A stretch of DNA of 64,000 bases, from the NCBI GenBank assembly GCA_034190085.1, contig JAXHTS010000007.1:1-64000 (forward strand), given 5' to 3'. Of this stretch, positions 1 through 9,174 are shown piece by piece. Under the pieces are notes generated by a model, which was not told the origin of the DNA, made no database searches, and saw nothing but the letters and a program-made list of their open reading frames with translations. The stretch is from Spirochaetota bacterium (lineage in GTDB: Bacteria; Spirochaetota; UBA4802; JAFGDQ01). The stretch's first letter is position 1. Each line of letters begins with the position of its first letter. The translations under genes were made by a program, and so were the position numbers.

Positions 1-1
1 T

Positions 2-118
2 GAAGAAAAAGCGGCAATCATGAGCGGCGATATAAATAAAATCGAATCATGGGTTGGCAAGCTGGATAAAAGGCTTGAAAAGTGGCTCATTGCCAGACTG
101 CAAAGGGAGAGTTGGTGA
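2..118 (+). CDS. C-terminal end of an unknown protein (partial)
   Basis: An open frame enters from the left edge and ends at the TGA at 116-118, giving 38 residues. The tail is charged and helical (ends LQRESW) with a regular spacing of hydrophobic residues, as in a coiled coil. No family can be named from so little. It lies on the same strand as the flagellar genes downstream, but a 242-base AT-rich gap separates it from the next gene, so shared transcription is uncertain. Confidence 0.5.
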   Translation, partial: EEKAAIMSGDINKIESWVGKLDKRLEKWLIARLQRESW

Positions 119-360
119 ACGAACATACGACTAAAAGCAAGTACACATACAATAAGACATGCGCCTATTATTTACAAATATAAAATTATATCGATTTACT
201 AAATTATACTTGAAATTAAAATGATAAATTTCAATGATTTATCAATCTGAGTATTTTCTATAAAATCCATACAATTTATGAAAATGCTCAAGAGAATCTA
301 CAATATTTATATCTTTTTAAAATATAAATTTGTATATTTTTTATACCAAGGAGAATCTAT

Positions 361-1086
361 ATGACAAGATCAATGGACTTGCATATAAGTAATCAGTTGA
401 AATATTGGAAACAGCAAAAAGATAAAATTATTAATATAAAGGATGAAAAATTATTTATAAACAAGAAACAAAATTTACCTTTTATTACTATTTCAAGAGA
501 ATATGGATGTGGAGGTGTTGAAATTGGGGAAACAATTGTAAAAAAAATAAATAGAGATTATAAGTCAGAACCTGAATGGGCATTGTATGATAAAAAAGTC
601 TTAGAAAAAATATCAGAAGATACGGGCTTTACGACTAATCTATTAAACGTGATGACCCATACATCTGTAAATAAAATTACTAATGTCCTGCAAACCATGT
701 TTGCCAAATTACCTTCACACTTGACTATATACCGAAAAATGGGTGAAATTATCCGAACGGTTGCTACAAATGGAAATGCGATTATAATAGGCAGAGGCGG
801 ATGCTGGATAACCAGAGATATGGAAAAAGGATTACACATTAAGATTGTTGCCCCATTAAAATGGAGAATAGAAAGAATATCAACTCTATGCAAAATAAAT
901 AAAAAAGAAGCTGAGAAGTTAATTAATAAAAAGTCTGATATGAGAGAAAATGATTTTAAAGAATATATTAAATTCGATATCTCTGATCCTAAAAACTATC
1001 ACTTAGTGCTTAATAGTGAAAAATTAAGCCCCGATGAATGTGCAAATATTATCATTGCTTTAATCAAAATAAAAGGGTATTTATAG
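361..1086 (+). CDS. Cytidylate kinase-like family protein
   Basis: 241 residues. The N-terminal third has the sequence ITISREYGCGG, the glycine-rich nucleotide-binding signature of the cytidylate kinase-like family (Pfam Cytidylate_kin2). Near residue 141 comes IIIGRGGCWI, the second conserved block of that family. By family it is a small P-loop nucleoside or nucleotide kinase-like protein in the cytoplasm; its substrate is usually unknown, and it is not the essential Cmk. The ATG at 361 has AAGGAGA at 348-354 with good spacing; a second in-frame ATG at 373 is less likely. It lies just before the hook genes but 170 bases away, so a flagellar role is not implied. Confidence 0.75.
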   Translation: MTRSMDLHISNQLKYWKQQKDKIINIKDEKLFINKKQNLPFITISREYGCGGVEIGETIVKKINRDYKSEPEWALYDKKVLEKISEDTGFTTNLLNVMTHTSVNKITNVLQTMFAKLPSHLTIYRKMGEIIRTVATNGNAIIIGRGGCWITRDMEKGLHIKIVAPLKWRIERISTLCKINKKEAEKLINKKSDMRENDFKEYIKFDISDPKNYHLVLNSEKLSPDECANIIIALIKIKGYL

Positions 1087-1256
1087 TTTTTCAAAATTTT
1101 ATGAATTAGTATATTCCCCTCTAATCGTCCAACCTAATAGAATAGTATTAACATATTCTAATTTTCCATTCAGTTTATATTACCTTTTATCGATATTAAT
1201 AATATATAATAAAATTGGATTATAATCACTTATTATAATTGAGGATATCTAATTTC

Positions 1257-2546
1257 ATGAAAATAGATTTTTATAGTACCCAGCATGAAAATAAAACATC
1301 AATAGATACTTTTAATAAGATAACTAATAGTACTACAAATTTTAAGAATGTTCTTGATAGACAAATAGATAATATGGGTGAAGCGCCAAATATTGATGAT
1401 AATAAAAATAATCCTGCTGAAGAGCCTATATCCTCAAATGAGGAAAGGATTGAAAATAGTGCGAAACCAGGATCTGAAAAATCAAAATCTGCTGATTCTA
1501 AAGTGGATAATGATGATAAGGATACTATTGCTCAGAACATTAAGGAAAAGTCTAATTCAATAATTGAAAATGATAATAAGACTGAAATTAGCAGTGAGGG
1601 AATAGGATTGAGTATAGACTTAAATTTAGACATGCTCAATATCCTACAAAATATGCTGAAGGATCTGTCTGTTGATGCTCGAGAGATTAAAAATATTAAA
1701 GAAGTATTGCAAGGCTTGAAGGACTCCCTTATGGGTAGAGATATCAAGGATACACATATTCAGAAGAATATTTTTGACAACCTTATAAAACTTAGGTCAT
1801 TCCTCAATATGCTTAACAATGAAGAGCCTTTATCAAGAGAACAGATCAAGATTGATAGCAAATTCCTCCAATTCAAGGATATAATTAAACAACTAAATAA
1901 TTCAATACAAAAGCATCTTTCAAAATCAAATGATAACACCTTACCTAGTACTATGGAGTCCAAGCCAATAGAAACGATTGGGTTAATAAATGAAAAAATT
2001 CAATTTTTTAGTAAAGCCACCAATAATAATGAAAGCGCGCCATCAGATAACAATGATTCGAATAGCGCATTTCATTTTTTTAGGAATCATAGCAACATAT
2101 CAAAAGGAAGCGCTTCAGCGCTAAACCTTCCGAAAAATAATAACTTCAATGAACAACTTCAAAACATAATACAGAATGCAAGAATTTATATCAGGGATAA
2201 TAAGAATGGCAAATTCTCCATCAGACTATACCCCGAATCGCTAGGTAGGGTAAACGTGAACCTGGGGCTTGACCAAGGAATGATCTCCGGCAGATTTCTT
2301 GCTGAAACGGCAGAGGCGAGGAATCTTCTTTTAGAAAATATATATTTAATAAAAGAAAAGCTCCAGGAGGCAGGGATGTCTGTGGGAGAATTTCAGGTTA
2401 ATGTTAAAAATGAAAACAAAAGTTGGGAATGGCATGCAAGAGGCGAGGATTTCTCAATCAATATTGATCCTAATATTAACCTGCAGAATGGATATGAGAC
2501 TATCTCCAGGTATATTCACCATGGAGAGATAGATATGATAATTTAA
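1257..2546 (+). CDS. fliK: Flagellar hook-length control protein FliK
   Basis: 429 residues from the ATG at 1257, which has GAGG at 1241-1244; an upstream in-frame TTG at 1239 overlaps that site and is rejected. The first 300 residues are polar, low-complexity and rich in Asn, Lys and Ser, as in FliK linkers. The C-terminal part (about residues 300-390) carries the FliK C-domain (Flg_hook): LYPESLGRVNVNL, then a glycine-bearing strand and a helix ending in EKLQEAGM. FliK is a secreted ruler that switches the export apparatus from hook to filament substrates. Its position directly before flgD and flgE is the usual arrangement. The N-terminal half would be hard to recognise alone; the C-domain and neighbours decide the call. 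Confidence 0.85.
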   Translation: MKIDFYSTQHENKTSIDTFNKITNSTTNFKNVLDRQIDNMGEAPNIDDNKNNPAEEPISSNEERIENSAKPGSEKSKSADSKVDNDDKDTIAQNIKEKSNSIIENDNKTEISSEGIGLSIDLNLDMLNILQNMLKDLSVDAREIKNIKEVLQGLKDSLMGRDIKDTHIQKNIFDNLIKLRSFLNMLNNEEPLSREQIKIDSKFLQFKDIIKQLNNSIQKHLSKSNDNTLPSTMESKPIETIGLINEKIQFFSKATNNNESAPSDNNDSNSAFHFFRNHSNISKGSASALNLPKNNNFNEQLQNIIQNARIYIRDNKNGKFSIRLYPESLGRVNVNLGLDQGMISGRFLAETAEARNLLLENIYLIKEKLQEAGMSVGEFQVNVKNENKSWEWHARGEDFSINIDPNINLQNGYETISRYIHHGEIDMII

Positions 2547-2570
2547 GTTTTTATAATCCAGGAGAGCATA

Positions 2571-3122
2571 ATGGATAATATATTCCCCATACAGAGTGAT
2601 AAAGTCAATAATGCAAGGAATCCTTCAAGACTAACCAACACTCAGGAAGAAAAAAAACCTGAGGGAATTAAGAAGGGACTGAATAAAGACTCATTCCTTA
2701 AATTGCTGGTTGCTGAACTACGCCATCAAGATCCTACACAACCCATGAATGATAAGGAATTCATATCTCAGATGGCACAATTCTCAGCCCTTGAACAGAT
2801 GACAGAGATAAACAAGTCAATCAAAGCCTTAACAGCTAGCACTCTATCGGGCGAAGCATACTCCCTCTTAGGCAAGGGAGTTGAGGCAATAAATCCCATT
2901 ACAGGGAAGAGACTGAAGGGTATTGTAAGCAAAATATTTTACAGCAATGATGGCGTAAAACTAAAGGTTAACAACAGTGAAATTGGGCTTTCAGATATAC
3001 ATGCAATATATTCAATTGAAGCCTCAACAAATATGATGAATAATAAAGCAAATATGATTAAAGAATATTCTAAACAAGCAAATCCCTCTAAAGATATCAA
3101 CACATATAACGATACTAATTAA
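2571..3122 (+). CDS. flgD: Flagellar hook assembly scaffolding protein FlgD
   Basis: 183 residues, starting at the ATG at 2571 with AGGAG just upstream, 24 bases after fliK. The FlgD hallmark is clear at residues 40-80: SFLKLLVAELRHQDPTQPMN followed by FISQMAQFSALEQM. FlgD is the hook cap that guides polymerisation of FlgE at the growing tip outside the cytoplasmic membrane; in spirochetes this happens in the periplasm. The C-terminal half is short and ends in a polar tail, so the Ig-like and tudor-like C-domains of longer FlgD proteins are reduced. It is co-oriented and tightly spaced with fliK and flgE, so one transcript is likely. Confidence 0.95.
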   Translation: MDNIFPIQSDKVNNARNPSRLTNTQEEKKPEGIKKGLNKDSFLKLLVAELRHQDPTQPMNDKEFISQMAQFSALEQMTEINKSIKALTASTLSGEAYSLLGKGVEAINPITGKRLKGIVSKIFYSNDGVKLKVNNSEIGLSDIHAIYSIEASTNMMNNKANMIKEYSKQANPSKDINTYNDTN

Positions 3123-3163
3123 GAGAGTATAACTATAGAAAATATAATCAGGAGTATTGAGCC

Positions 3164-4537
3164 ATGATGAGATCCCTTTTTTCCGGTGTTTCAGGTTTAA
3201 AGAATCACCAGACCAGGATGGACGTGATAGGTAATAATATATCTAATGTAAATACGTACGGATTTAAATCCGGAAGAGTCACATTTCAGGATATGCTGTC
3301 ACAGACCATTGCCGGAGCAGCTAAGCCAGAGGAGAACAAAGGTGGAGTAAACCCTAAGCAGGTTGGCCTGGGTATGACTATGGCTTCAATTGATAAAATA
3401 TTTACCCAAGGCAGCCTGCAAACAACCGGAAATCAAACTGATCTCTCAATTACAGGTGATGGTTTTTTTATCTTAGCAGATGGCGATAAAAAATATTACA
3501 CCAGGGATGGCTCTTTTGCTCTTGATAGAGATGGAACTATGGTAGATCCATCAAACGGATTAAAGGTACAGGGATGGATGTCCACGAGCAATGAGGCTGG
3601 AGAAAAAGTTGTAAATCCATCTGGCACAGTGGAGGATATCATAGTTCCTATCTATGGTAAGGTGGAGGCAAAGGAGACAACCTATGTAAAATATAAATGT
3701 AATCTTGACTCCAAAAAGTCTATTCTACCACCGAATTCTACTGGCAAGATGAGAGCATCAGCAGGAATAACCACAAATATTGACATCTACGACAAACTCG
3801 GGAATAATCACCGCTTAACCATGAATTTCTGGAAAACAGGCGTTAATCAATGGACGGCCTCGGCTGCAATTACAGGCGCTTATGGCGACGTTATCCTTGA
3901 TGTTCCTGCAGGAGCAAATCAGCCTAATCAGGCCAATCCCACATCCAGAATCAACTTAAGGTTTTCTCCAGATGGAAGAGTTATCTCTGTTGGAGACGAT
4001 TCAACACCCGATGGATTAAATCAGGGGAATCTGGTGGTTAACCTCAATTACAGAAGGAGCGGCGATCCGACTATAAGAACAATCAATCTCGATCTAGGCA
4101 AGGCAGGACAAATTGAGGGCATAACGCAGTTCTCATCCCCATCAACAACCAAGGCCGTTGAACAAAATGGATATTCCTTGGGTTACATGGAGGATTATAA
4201 CATCGACAACTCCGGTATAATCACTGGAGTATATTCCAATGGTGTCAAGCAGATGATAGGTCAGGTGGCTATGTCTGTATTTACAAACCCACAGGGACTC
4301 ATCGCAAAGGGAGAAAACCTATTCGAGGTGTCCAATAACTCAGGACTACCCAACATAGGCCCTGCTGCAGAGGCTGGAAGGGGTAAGATAGTAGCGGGTT
4401 CCCTTGAGATGTCAAACGTTGATCTATCAGACCAATTCACTGATATGATAGTAACTCAAAGAGGATTTCAGGCCAACTCAAGAACTATTACAACCTCTGA
4501 TCAGATGCTACAGGAGTTACTCAATCTTAAGAGATAG
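3164..4537 (+). CDS. flgE: Flagellar hook protein FlgE
   Basis: 457 residues. The N-terminus (MRSLFSGVSGLKNHQTRMD then GNNISNVNTYGFK) and the C-terminus (SNVDLSDQFTDMIVTQRGFQ) are the paired rod/hook-family coiled-coil ends; the middle holds the FlgE D1 and D2 domains. Two adjacent ATGs (3164 and 3167) follow an AGGAG. Counting from the second, Lys165, Cys178 and Asn179 are present. These match the positions I recall for the Treponema denticola residues that form and catalyse the lysinoalanine crosslink between hook subunits. This is the best taxonomic marker in the window. The gene ends the flagellar run; the next gene is on the opposite strand. Confidence 0.97.
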   Translation: MMRSLFSGVSGLKNHQTRMDVIGNNISNVNTYGFKSGRVTFQDMLSQTIAGAAKPEENKGGVNPKQVGLGMTMASIDKIFTQGSLQTTGNQTDLSITGDGFFILADGDKKYYTRDGSFALDRDGTMVDPSNGLKVQGWMSTSNEAGEKVVNPSGTVEDIIVPIYGKVEAKETTYVKYKCNLDSKKSILPPNSTGKMRASAGITTNIDIYDKLGNNHRLTMNFWKTGVNQWTASAAITGAYGDVILDVPAGANQPNQANPTSRINLRFSPDGRVISVGDDSTPDGLNQGNLVVNLNYRRSGDPTIRTINLDLGKAGQIEGITQFSSPSTTKAVEQNGYSLGYMEDYNIDNSGIITGVYSNGVKQMIGQVAMSVFTNPQGLIAKGENLFEVSNNSGLPNIGPAAEAGRGKIVAGSLEMSNVDLSDQFTDMIVTQRGFQANSRTITTSDQMLQELLNLKR

Positions 4538-4633
4538 AGCTTCTCACAAAATAGCATCATAAATTGAAACCTTCTATAGGTGTACTATTGTCCTATTGAA
4601 TCAGGTTATCATTGAGTTTATACAGCATATTGT

Positions 4634-6124
4634 CTATCGTTCATGTCGTTTATAATAATCTGATACATGTTTCACTGCCCTGAAGGCATCTATTACATCA
4701 TGAAAAACAGGTATTCCTTTATTATAAAAGGCCTGCCTTGCTAAACGCATCATCTCCTCAAGATCAATATCCTCAACCCCCTGCCTGTATCTGGGTAATA
4801 CGATAACTGCCGGCTTACCAGTTGATTCTGCAACATCCCAGAGCATTGAAGCAAGTTGTTCATAAGGGGTTAACTCCTTAACATTCCCTCCCATTCTGTC
4901 AGCAACAGCTTTATAGGTATGAAGAAGCTGAATCATAACCTGGAAATCTACCCTCTCGTCCTTCCCGGCTATCAACATAACCTCCTTTAAAAACTCAATT
5001 GACACCATTGGATTCGCCACATCAATTGGATTAGCCGCGCTTGAACCTGGTTTTGGCAACAAGGACATTATATTATCATAAATTTCACCCTTAAAAACCG
5101 GAAGTTCTATTCCAAAAGAATCAGCAGCATCAGAAGCCATCACACCTAAAGCTCCCCCACCTCCAATGATCGACACCCGCCTATATACCCTTCTTGGAAG
5201 CAGACAAAAGGCAAGGCAGGTTTCAGCCATCTCAATGAGGCTTCTAACTTGAACGATGTTGCATTGCTTTATCATAGATTCCCATATCTTTCTCTTGCCC
5301 CCCATTGAGGCGGTATGGCTTGCCACAGCTCTCTGCCCTGCATCCGAAAGCCCACCCTTATATACAATTATAGGCTTTTTTGAGGCAACATCCCTCAATA
5401 CCTTGAAAAACCTTCTCCCATCCCTGACACCTTCTATGTACATCGAAATTATCTCTGTATCCGAATCCTCTGCCAAATATTCCAATAGCTCCGTCTCCCT
5501 TAGATCAACACCATTACCAAAGCTCACCATCTTGCTGAAATTGATCCCCATCCATTTACCAAGACATGCAAAATCTGATGACATGCCGCCGCTCTGAGAT
5601 AGAAAAGCGACAGGCCCGCTTTCATGCGAAAAATCAGGACCTGGGGGTATATTAAGGCCACACTTTGGACAATAGATACCAAAACAGTTTGGACCTATCA
5701 CCCTGATACCCTTTTGCGCGACCCTCTTTATATCTTCCTCAAGCATAATGCCTTCCTGAGTTCCTGTCTCACTAAACCCGGCTGATAGGATTTCAACACC
5801 CGCCGAATTTTTCTTTAAACATTCCTCAATCACCCCGGGTACATCCTTTGCTGGAACACTGATAACAGCAAAATCTAATTCCCCATCAATTTCATCCAAA
5901 CTCTTATATATCTTCATCCCATTGATACTGCCCCCCCTGGGATTAACAGGATAAATATCTCCAGGATAATTTAGCGCCTGGATGGCGAGAAGTGAACCAT
6001 TCCCGAAACCAGCCCCTTTTGAGGATACTCCAATGATAGCAATTCTCTTAGGATTGAATATTCTATCAAGATCTTGAAATTTCACCTTTTCTTCTACTAT
6101 TTCTCTATCCACTCTATCCAACAT
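4634..6124 (-). CDS. Acyl-CoA synthetase (NDP-forming), alpha-type subunit
   Basis: 496 residues from the ATG at 6124 with AGGAG upstream. An N-terminal CoA-binding Rossmann domain (IAIIGVSSKGAGFGNG, then PVNPRGG) is followed by two succinyl-CoA-ligase-like domains containing GPNCFGIYCP, FLSQSGGMS and VASHTASMGG. His270 in the last motif corresponds to the phosphohistidine that relays phosphate. The family converts acyl-CoA plus ADP and phosphate to acid, CoA and ATP, a common last step in anaerobic fermentation. The ATP-grasp beta domain is absent here and no beta subunit lies in the window, so a partner must be encoded elsewhere. The substrate cannot be read from sequence; acetyl-, propionyl- or aryl-acyl-CoA are all possible. 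Confidence 0.85.
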   Translation of the reverse strand: MLDRVDREIVEEKVKFQDLDRIFNPKRIAIIGVSSKGAGFGNGSLLAIQALNYPGDIYPVNPRGGSINGMKIYKSLDEIDGELDFAVISVPAKDVPGVIEECLKKNSAGVEILSAGFSETGTQEGIMLEEDIKRVAQKGIRVIGPNCFGIYCPKCGLNIPPGPDFSHESGPVAFLSQSGGMSSDFACLGKWMGINFSKMVSFGNGVDLRETELLEYLAEDSDTEIISMYIEGVRDGRRFFKVLRDVASKKPIIVYKGGLSDAGQRAVASHTASMGGKRKIWESMIKQCNIVQVRSLIEMAETCLAFCLLPRRVYRRVSIIGGGGALGVMASDAADSFGIELPVFKGEIYDNIMSLLPKPGSSAANPIDVANPMVSIEFLKEVMLIAGKDERVDFQVMIQLLHTYKAVADRMGGNVKELTPYEQLASMLWDVAESTGKPAVIVLPRYRQGVEDIDLEEMMRLARQAFYNKGIPVFHDVIDAFRAVKHVSDYYKRHER

Positions 6125-6566
6125 TACTTAACTCCTAATTAAACTCGATCATCTTAATATATCTGAATTTAATGATATGAAGGTATATTTTCTTTTTCTT
6201 AATATTAAACAAGCAATCAAAAATTTGCTTCTTTTAACTAGCAAATATCAAATTATGATCACCCTACTCCCCTTCAGTCCATTATTTTTAATTGTGTTAC
6301 ATATTCTATATTACAACAATCGATTTCAACAATATTTCGCATCCTCTCAAAATTTCATGTATAATTTTATTATTGACAATTTTAAAAACTTTTGACAGAT
6401 TCTATAGTCAAACATTGATATTTCCGTTATAATAAAATTTCCCGACATTAATGGCCAGTTTCCGTAAGCCTAGCACATAAAATAATTACACGAAACGCAT
6501 CAGACTTGCTGAAAAAGTCTCACTAAGCTGTCCCATATAAACAACACGACATAATAGAGGAGAATT
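6125..6566. other. Intergenic region between divergent genes
   Basis: 442 AT-rich bases separating two divergently transcribed genes, so promoters for both should lie here, though I could not pick a convincing pair of boxes. A 72-codon open frame at 6177-6395 is hydrophobic and low in complexity, without a ribosome-binding site, and is probably not a gene. Confidence 0.5.
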
Positions 6567-7529
6567 ATGATGATTAAAACAAGAGTTAGTAGACTCTTAG
6601 ATATAAAATATCCCATCATCAAGGGGGGGATGTCCTGGGTTTCAAATGCTGAACTTGTTGCTGCGGTCTCCAATGCTGGAGGGCTAGGAGTATTAGGCAT
6701 CGCCTCCTTAGATAAAGAAACCTTACAAACCGAACTGGATAAGATAAAGACACTTACTACCAATCCCTTTGGTGTGAGCTTTCCATTAGCAAGGCCTGAC
6801 TATAAGGAGATGATAGGCGCGGCCCTAGACAAGGGAGTAAAAATTGTAGTCACCTCTGCCGGGAATCCAGCAAAGGTTGCGGATATGTTGCAATCTGCTG
6901 GGGTTATCGCGATACAGGTGATCGCAAATGTAAGGATGGCGCTAAAGGCCGTGGACCTGGGTTATCATCTTATAGTAGCAGAGGGATTTGAGGCTGGTGG
7001 TCATAATGGCAGAGATGAAATCTCTACATTTGCACTTCTTCCACAGGTTGTGGATGCTGTTGAGATTCCCGTAATTGCAGCAGGTGGAATTGCAGATGCA
7101 CGGGGAATGGTCGCTGCATTTGCTTTAGGAGCTGAGGGAATACAAATGGGGACGCGGTTCGCTGTAACCAAGGAGTCCCCTGTTCATAAAAATTTTAAGC
7201 AGGCGATAATTGATGCCGATGACAGAGGTACAACCATTACTGGAAGAGCTACGAACGACCTTGTGCGTATGATAAAGAATAAACTATCAGAGGAGGTCTT
7301 GGAAGCAGAGAGAAGTGGCATGTCTCCTGATAAAATAATAGAGATGATAGGACAGGGTAGGACCTACATGGCATCTGTTAAAGGAGACATTGATAATGGC
7401 TCAGTGCAAAGCGGTCAGATTGCAGGAATGATAAATGATATTAAAAGCGTTCAAGATATTTTTGATGATATTATTTCGAATATTAATCCGATATTAAATA
7501 CAACAGCTGATAGATTGAAAAGCAAATAA
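6567..7529 (+). CDS. FMN-dependent enoyl-ACP reductase II / nitronate monooxygenase family protein
   Basis: 320 residues. A TIM-barrel flavoprotein with PIIKGGMSWVSNAEL at the N-terminus, NPFGVSF, then AEGFEAGGHNG near residue 140 and PVIAAGGIADARG followed by GAEGIQMGTRF. These blocks are shared by FabK and the nitronate monooxygenases (2-nitropropane dioxygenase family). FabK reduces enoyl-ACP in fatty acid synthesis; the monooxygenases detoxify nitronates. The overall pattern leans to FabK, but no fatty-acid gene is adjacent, so I leave the symbol empty. ATGs at 6567 and 6570 both follow AGAGGAGA (6556-6563); the second has the better spacing. Confidence 0.8.
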   Translation: MMIKTRVSRLLDIKYPIIKGGMSWVSNAELVAAVSNAGGLGVLGIASLDKETLQTELDKIKTLTTNPFGVSFPLARPDYKEMIGAALDKGVKIVVTSAGNPAKVADMLQSAGVIAIQVIANVRMALKAVDLGYHLIVAEGFEAGGHNGRDEISTFALLPQVVDAVEIPVIAAGGIADARGMVAAFALGAEGIQMGTRFAVTKESPVHKNFKQAIIDADDRGTTITGRATNDLVRMIKNKLSEEVLEAERSGMSPDKIIEMIGQGRTYMASVKGDIDNGSVQSGQIAGMINDIKSVQDIFDDIISNINPILNTTADRLKSK

Positions 7530-7614
7530 CTAACACCTCATAGCCGTTATTACTGAATAATTAGAAAAAGTTGAATCTGAAAGTCTGCGATAACTGTGAA
7601 AAGTTCGAATAATA

Positions 7615-8517
7615 ATGAAAAATAAAACTAAAAGGCATTTCCCCTTTGGATTATTTTTTGTCAACCTTCTAATTCTAATAATAATGTCTGCTCTAATCCT
7701 AATGAGTTATTTTTATTTTATTGGGAAAAGCAGAATAACAGAAATTGAGAATGATACCCGTAATTACTCAATAATTCTAACAGAAGCCTTTGCGAGCACA
7801 GCGGAGCTTAGCTATAGGAGAAATAATTACTTAAAGTTAAGAACACTCTTTCAAGAAAAAATTCAGGACAATATCATTGATGAAGCATTCTTTGTACTTA
7901 CTAATGGTAAGATCATTGTCCACTCCAGCAAATCGATTGCTAAAAGACTTAAGGGGAATATTGTAAACGATGAATTAGCATACAACATTGACCTTATTCT
8001 TCTACCATTGAAAAGAAATATTTGGGGTACCCGATTTCTTGACTATCATATCATGGAGAAGAGGATTCCTTTTAAGAGAGATTTAACAAGGCTGATAAAG
8101 AGATATCTCTATAAAAAGATCGATATTGTAGGATGGTTAATCACTAGAGCTGTTGTTGTAAAAAGTAAAGCTGTAGGAAGCATGAACCTCATTATTAGTA
8201 AAGATAGAATTTATACTTTTTTGTTACAGCATATTAATAAATGCAAACAACTCTCTATCTTTTTTCTTGTTGCATCGATTGCGTTATCCTCTCTTATATC
8301 AATAATTATTTACATTAGAGACAGAGGATTGATGAGAGGTAGAGCAGAGGAGTATATAATTGATTTAGAAAGCGCTCAAGTCCCCGCACCTTTTAGAGGC
8401 GAATCAATAGGTATTGTTAAAAAAAGATCAAAAATAATTGCGAAAAGACTTAATGAAAGAGAATTATTAAATGTCAATAAAATAATTAAGGATGCCATTC
8501 CAATAACAAAGATGTAG
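7615..8517 (+). CDS. Membrane sensor protein with extracytoplasmic Cache-like domain, no output domain
   Basis: 300 residues. Two membrane segments (about residues 12-34 and 213-234) enclose an extracytoplasmic region of about 175 residues. Within it, FFVLTNGKIIVHSS near residue 92 resembles the ligand-binding strand of single-Cache sensor domains. The cytoplasmic tail is only about 65 residues, basic, and shows no kinase, HAMP, GGDEF or methyl-accepting domain. It is 11 bases upstream of a STAS-domain gene, which suggests a sensor feeding a partner-switch-like protein; this is inference from proximity. No good ribosome-binding site precedes the ATG. I do not recognise a named family. Confidence 0.6.
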   Translation: MKNKTKRHFPFGLFFVNLLILIIMSALILMSYFYFIGKSRITEIENDTRNYSIILTEAFASTAELSYRRNNYLKLRTLFQEKIQDNIIDEAFFVLTNGKIIVHSSKSIAKRLKGNIVNDELAYNIDLILLPLKRNIWGTRFLDYHIMEKRIPFKRDLTRLIKRYLYKKIDIVGWLITRAVVVKSKAVGSMNLIISKDRIYTFLLQHINKCKQLSIFFLVASIALSSLISIIIYIRDRGLMRGRAEEYIIDLESAQVPAPFRGESIGIVKKRSKIIAKRLNERELLNVNKIIKDAIPITKM

Positions 8518-8528
8518 AGGTAATTCAC

Positions 8529-9158
8529 TTGGTTTTTATTAGTCTTACAGAAGCTATTGATGGTAAAGTTGCCATTATTGAATTAGATGGGGCATTGGAT
8601 AGCGAGACCAGCCATGATTTGGAAGAATATATTGATCAGCTTACCGCTAAAAATCAGAACCTCATTATCATGGATACCAGCAAATTGGAATATGTTAGTT
8701 CTGTAGGGATTGGAGTGACTCTCTATGTTCACAAAAAAATATTATTAAATAATGGATGTTTTGTAATCTGCAATCTAACAAATGAAATTTCAACCCTATA
8801 TAAACTACTAGGTTTTGATAAAATATTTAGAATAGCCAGCAATAGGGAGGAGGCGTTACAGATCATGAACAAACAGCTTGAGATGAGAGATCATCCGGAG
8901 ATGAAAAATTCAATGCATGAGGATAACTTGGAATTGGAGAGACTAAGGGTGCATTCCATAGAAGAGGTGGGATTTGAAGAGAATAGTCTAGAGATGCCTT
9001 CAGATGAAATTGCAGAAAAAGTAGCATTCGATAATCCAATTATATTGGAATGTGCGGAATGCAAAAGCCTTATACGAGTTAAGAAAAGCGGCGCCTACAT
9101 GTGCCCGGACTGTAAAATGGAATTCACTGTAGAAGCTGATCAAACTGTTTTATTTTAA
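8529..9158 (+). CDS. STAS-domain protein with C-terminal zinc ribbon
   Basis: 209 residues from a TTG at 8529 preceded by AGAGG (8516-8520). Residues 10-115 form a STAS domain of the anti-sigma-factor-antagonist type, with MDTSKLEYVSSVGIGV at the site where such proteins carry the phosphorylatable serine (Ser57 or Ser58). After an acidic linker, residues 175-195 hold CAEC and CPDC pairs, a rubredoxin-like zinc ribbon. STAS proteins relay signals by binding kinases or sensors in the cytoplasm. It sits 11 bases after a sensor gene with no output domain and 16 bases before lgt. The fusion of STAS with a zinc ribbon is uncommon in my experience; the partner kinase or phosphatase is not in the window. 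Confidence 0.75.
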   Translation: MVFISLTEAIDGKVAIIELDGALDSETSHDLEEYIDQLTAKNQNLIIMDTSKLEYVSSVGIGVTLYVHKKILLNNGCFVICNLTNEISTLYKLLGFDKIFRIASNREEALQIMNKQLEMRDHPEMKNSMHEDNLELERLRVHSIEEVGFEENSLEMPSDEIAEKVAFDNPIILECAECKSLIRVKKSGAYMCPDCKMEFTVEADQTVLF

Positions 9159-9174
9159 CCGGAGTTAAGAGACT

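Noticed and set aside
6177-6395. 72-codon hydrophobic plus-strand frame
   Set aside because: Low complexity, no ribosome-binding site, lies in an AT-rich divergent promoter region.
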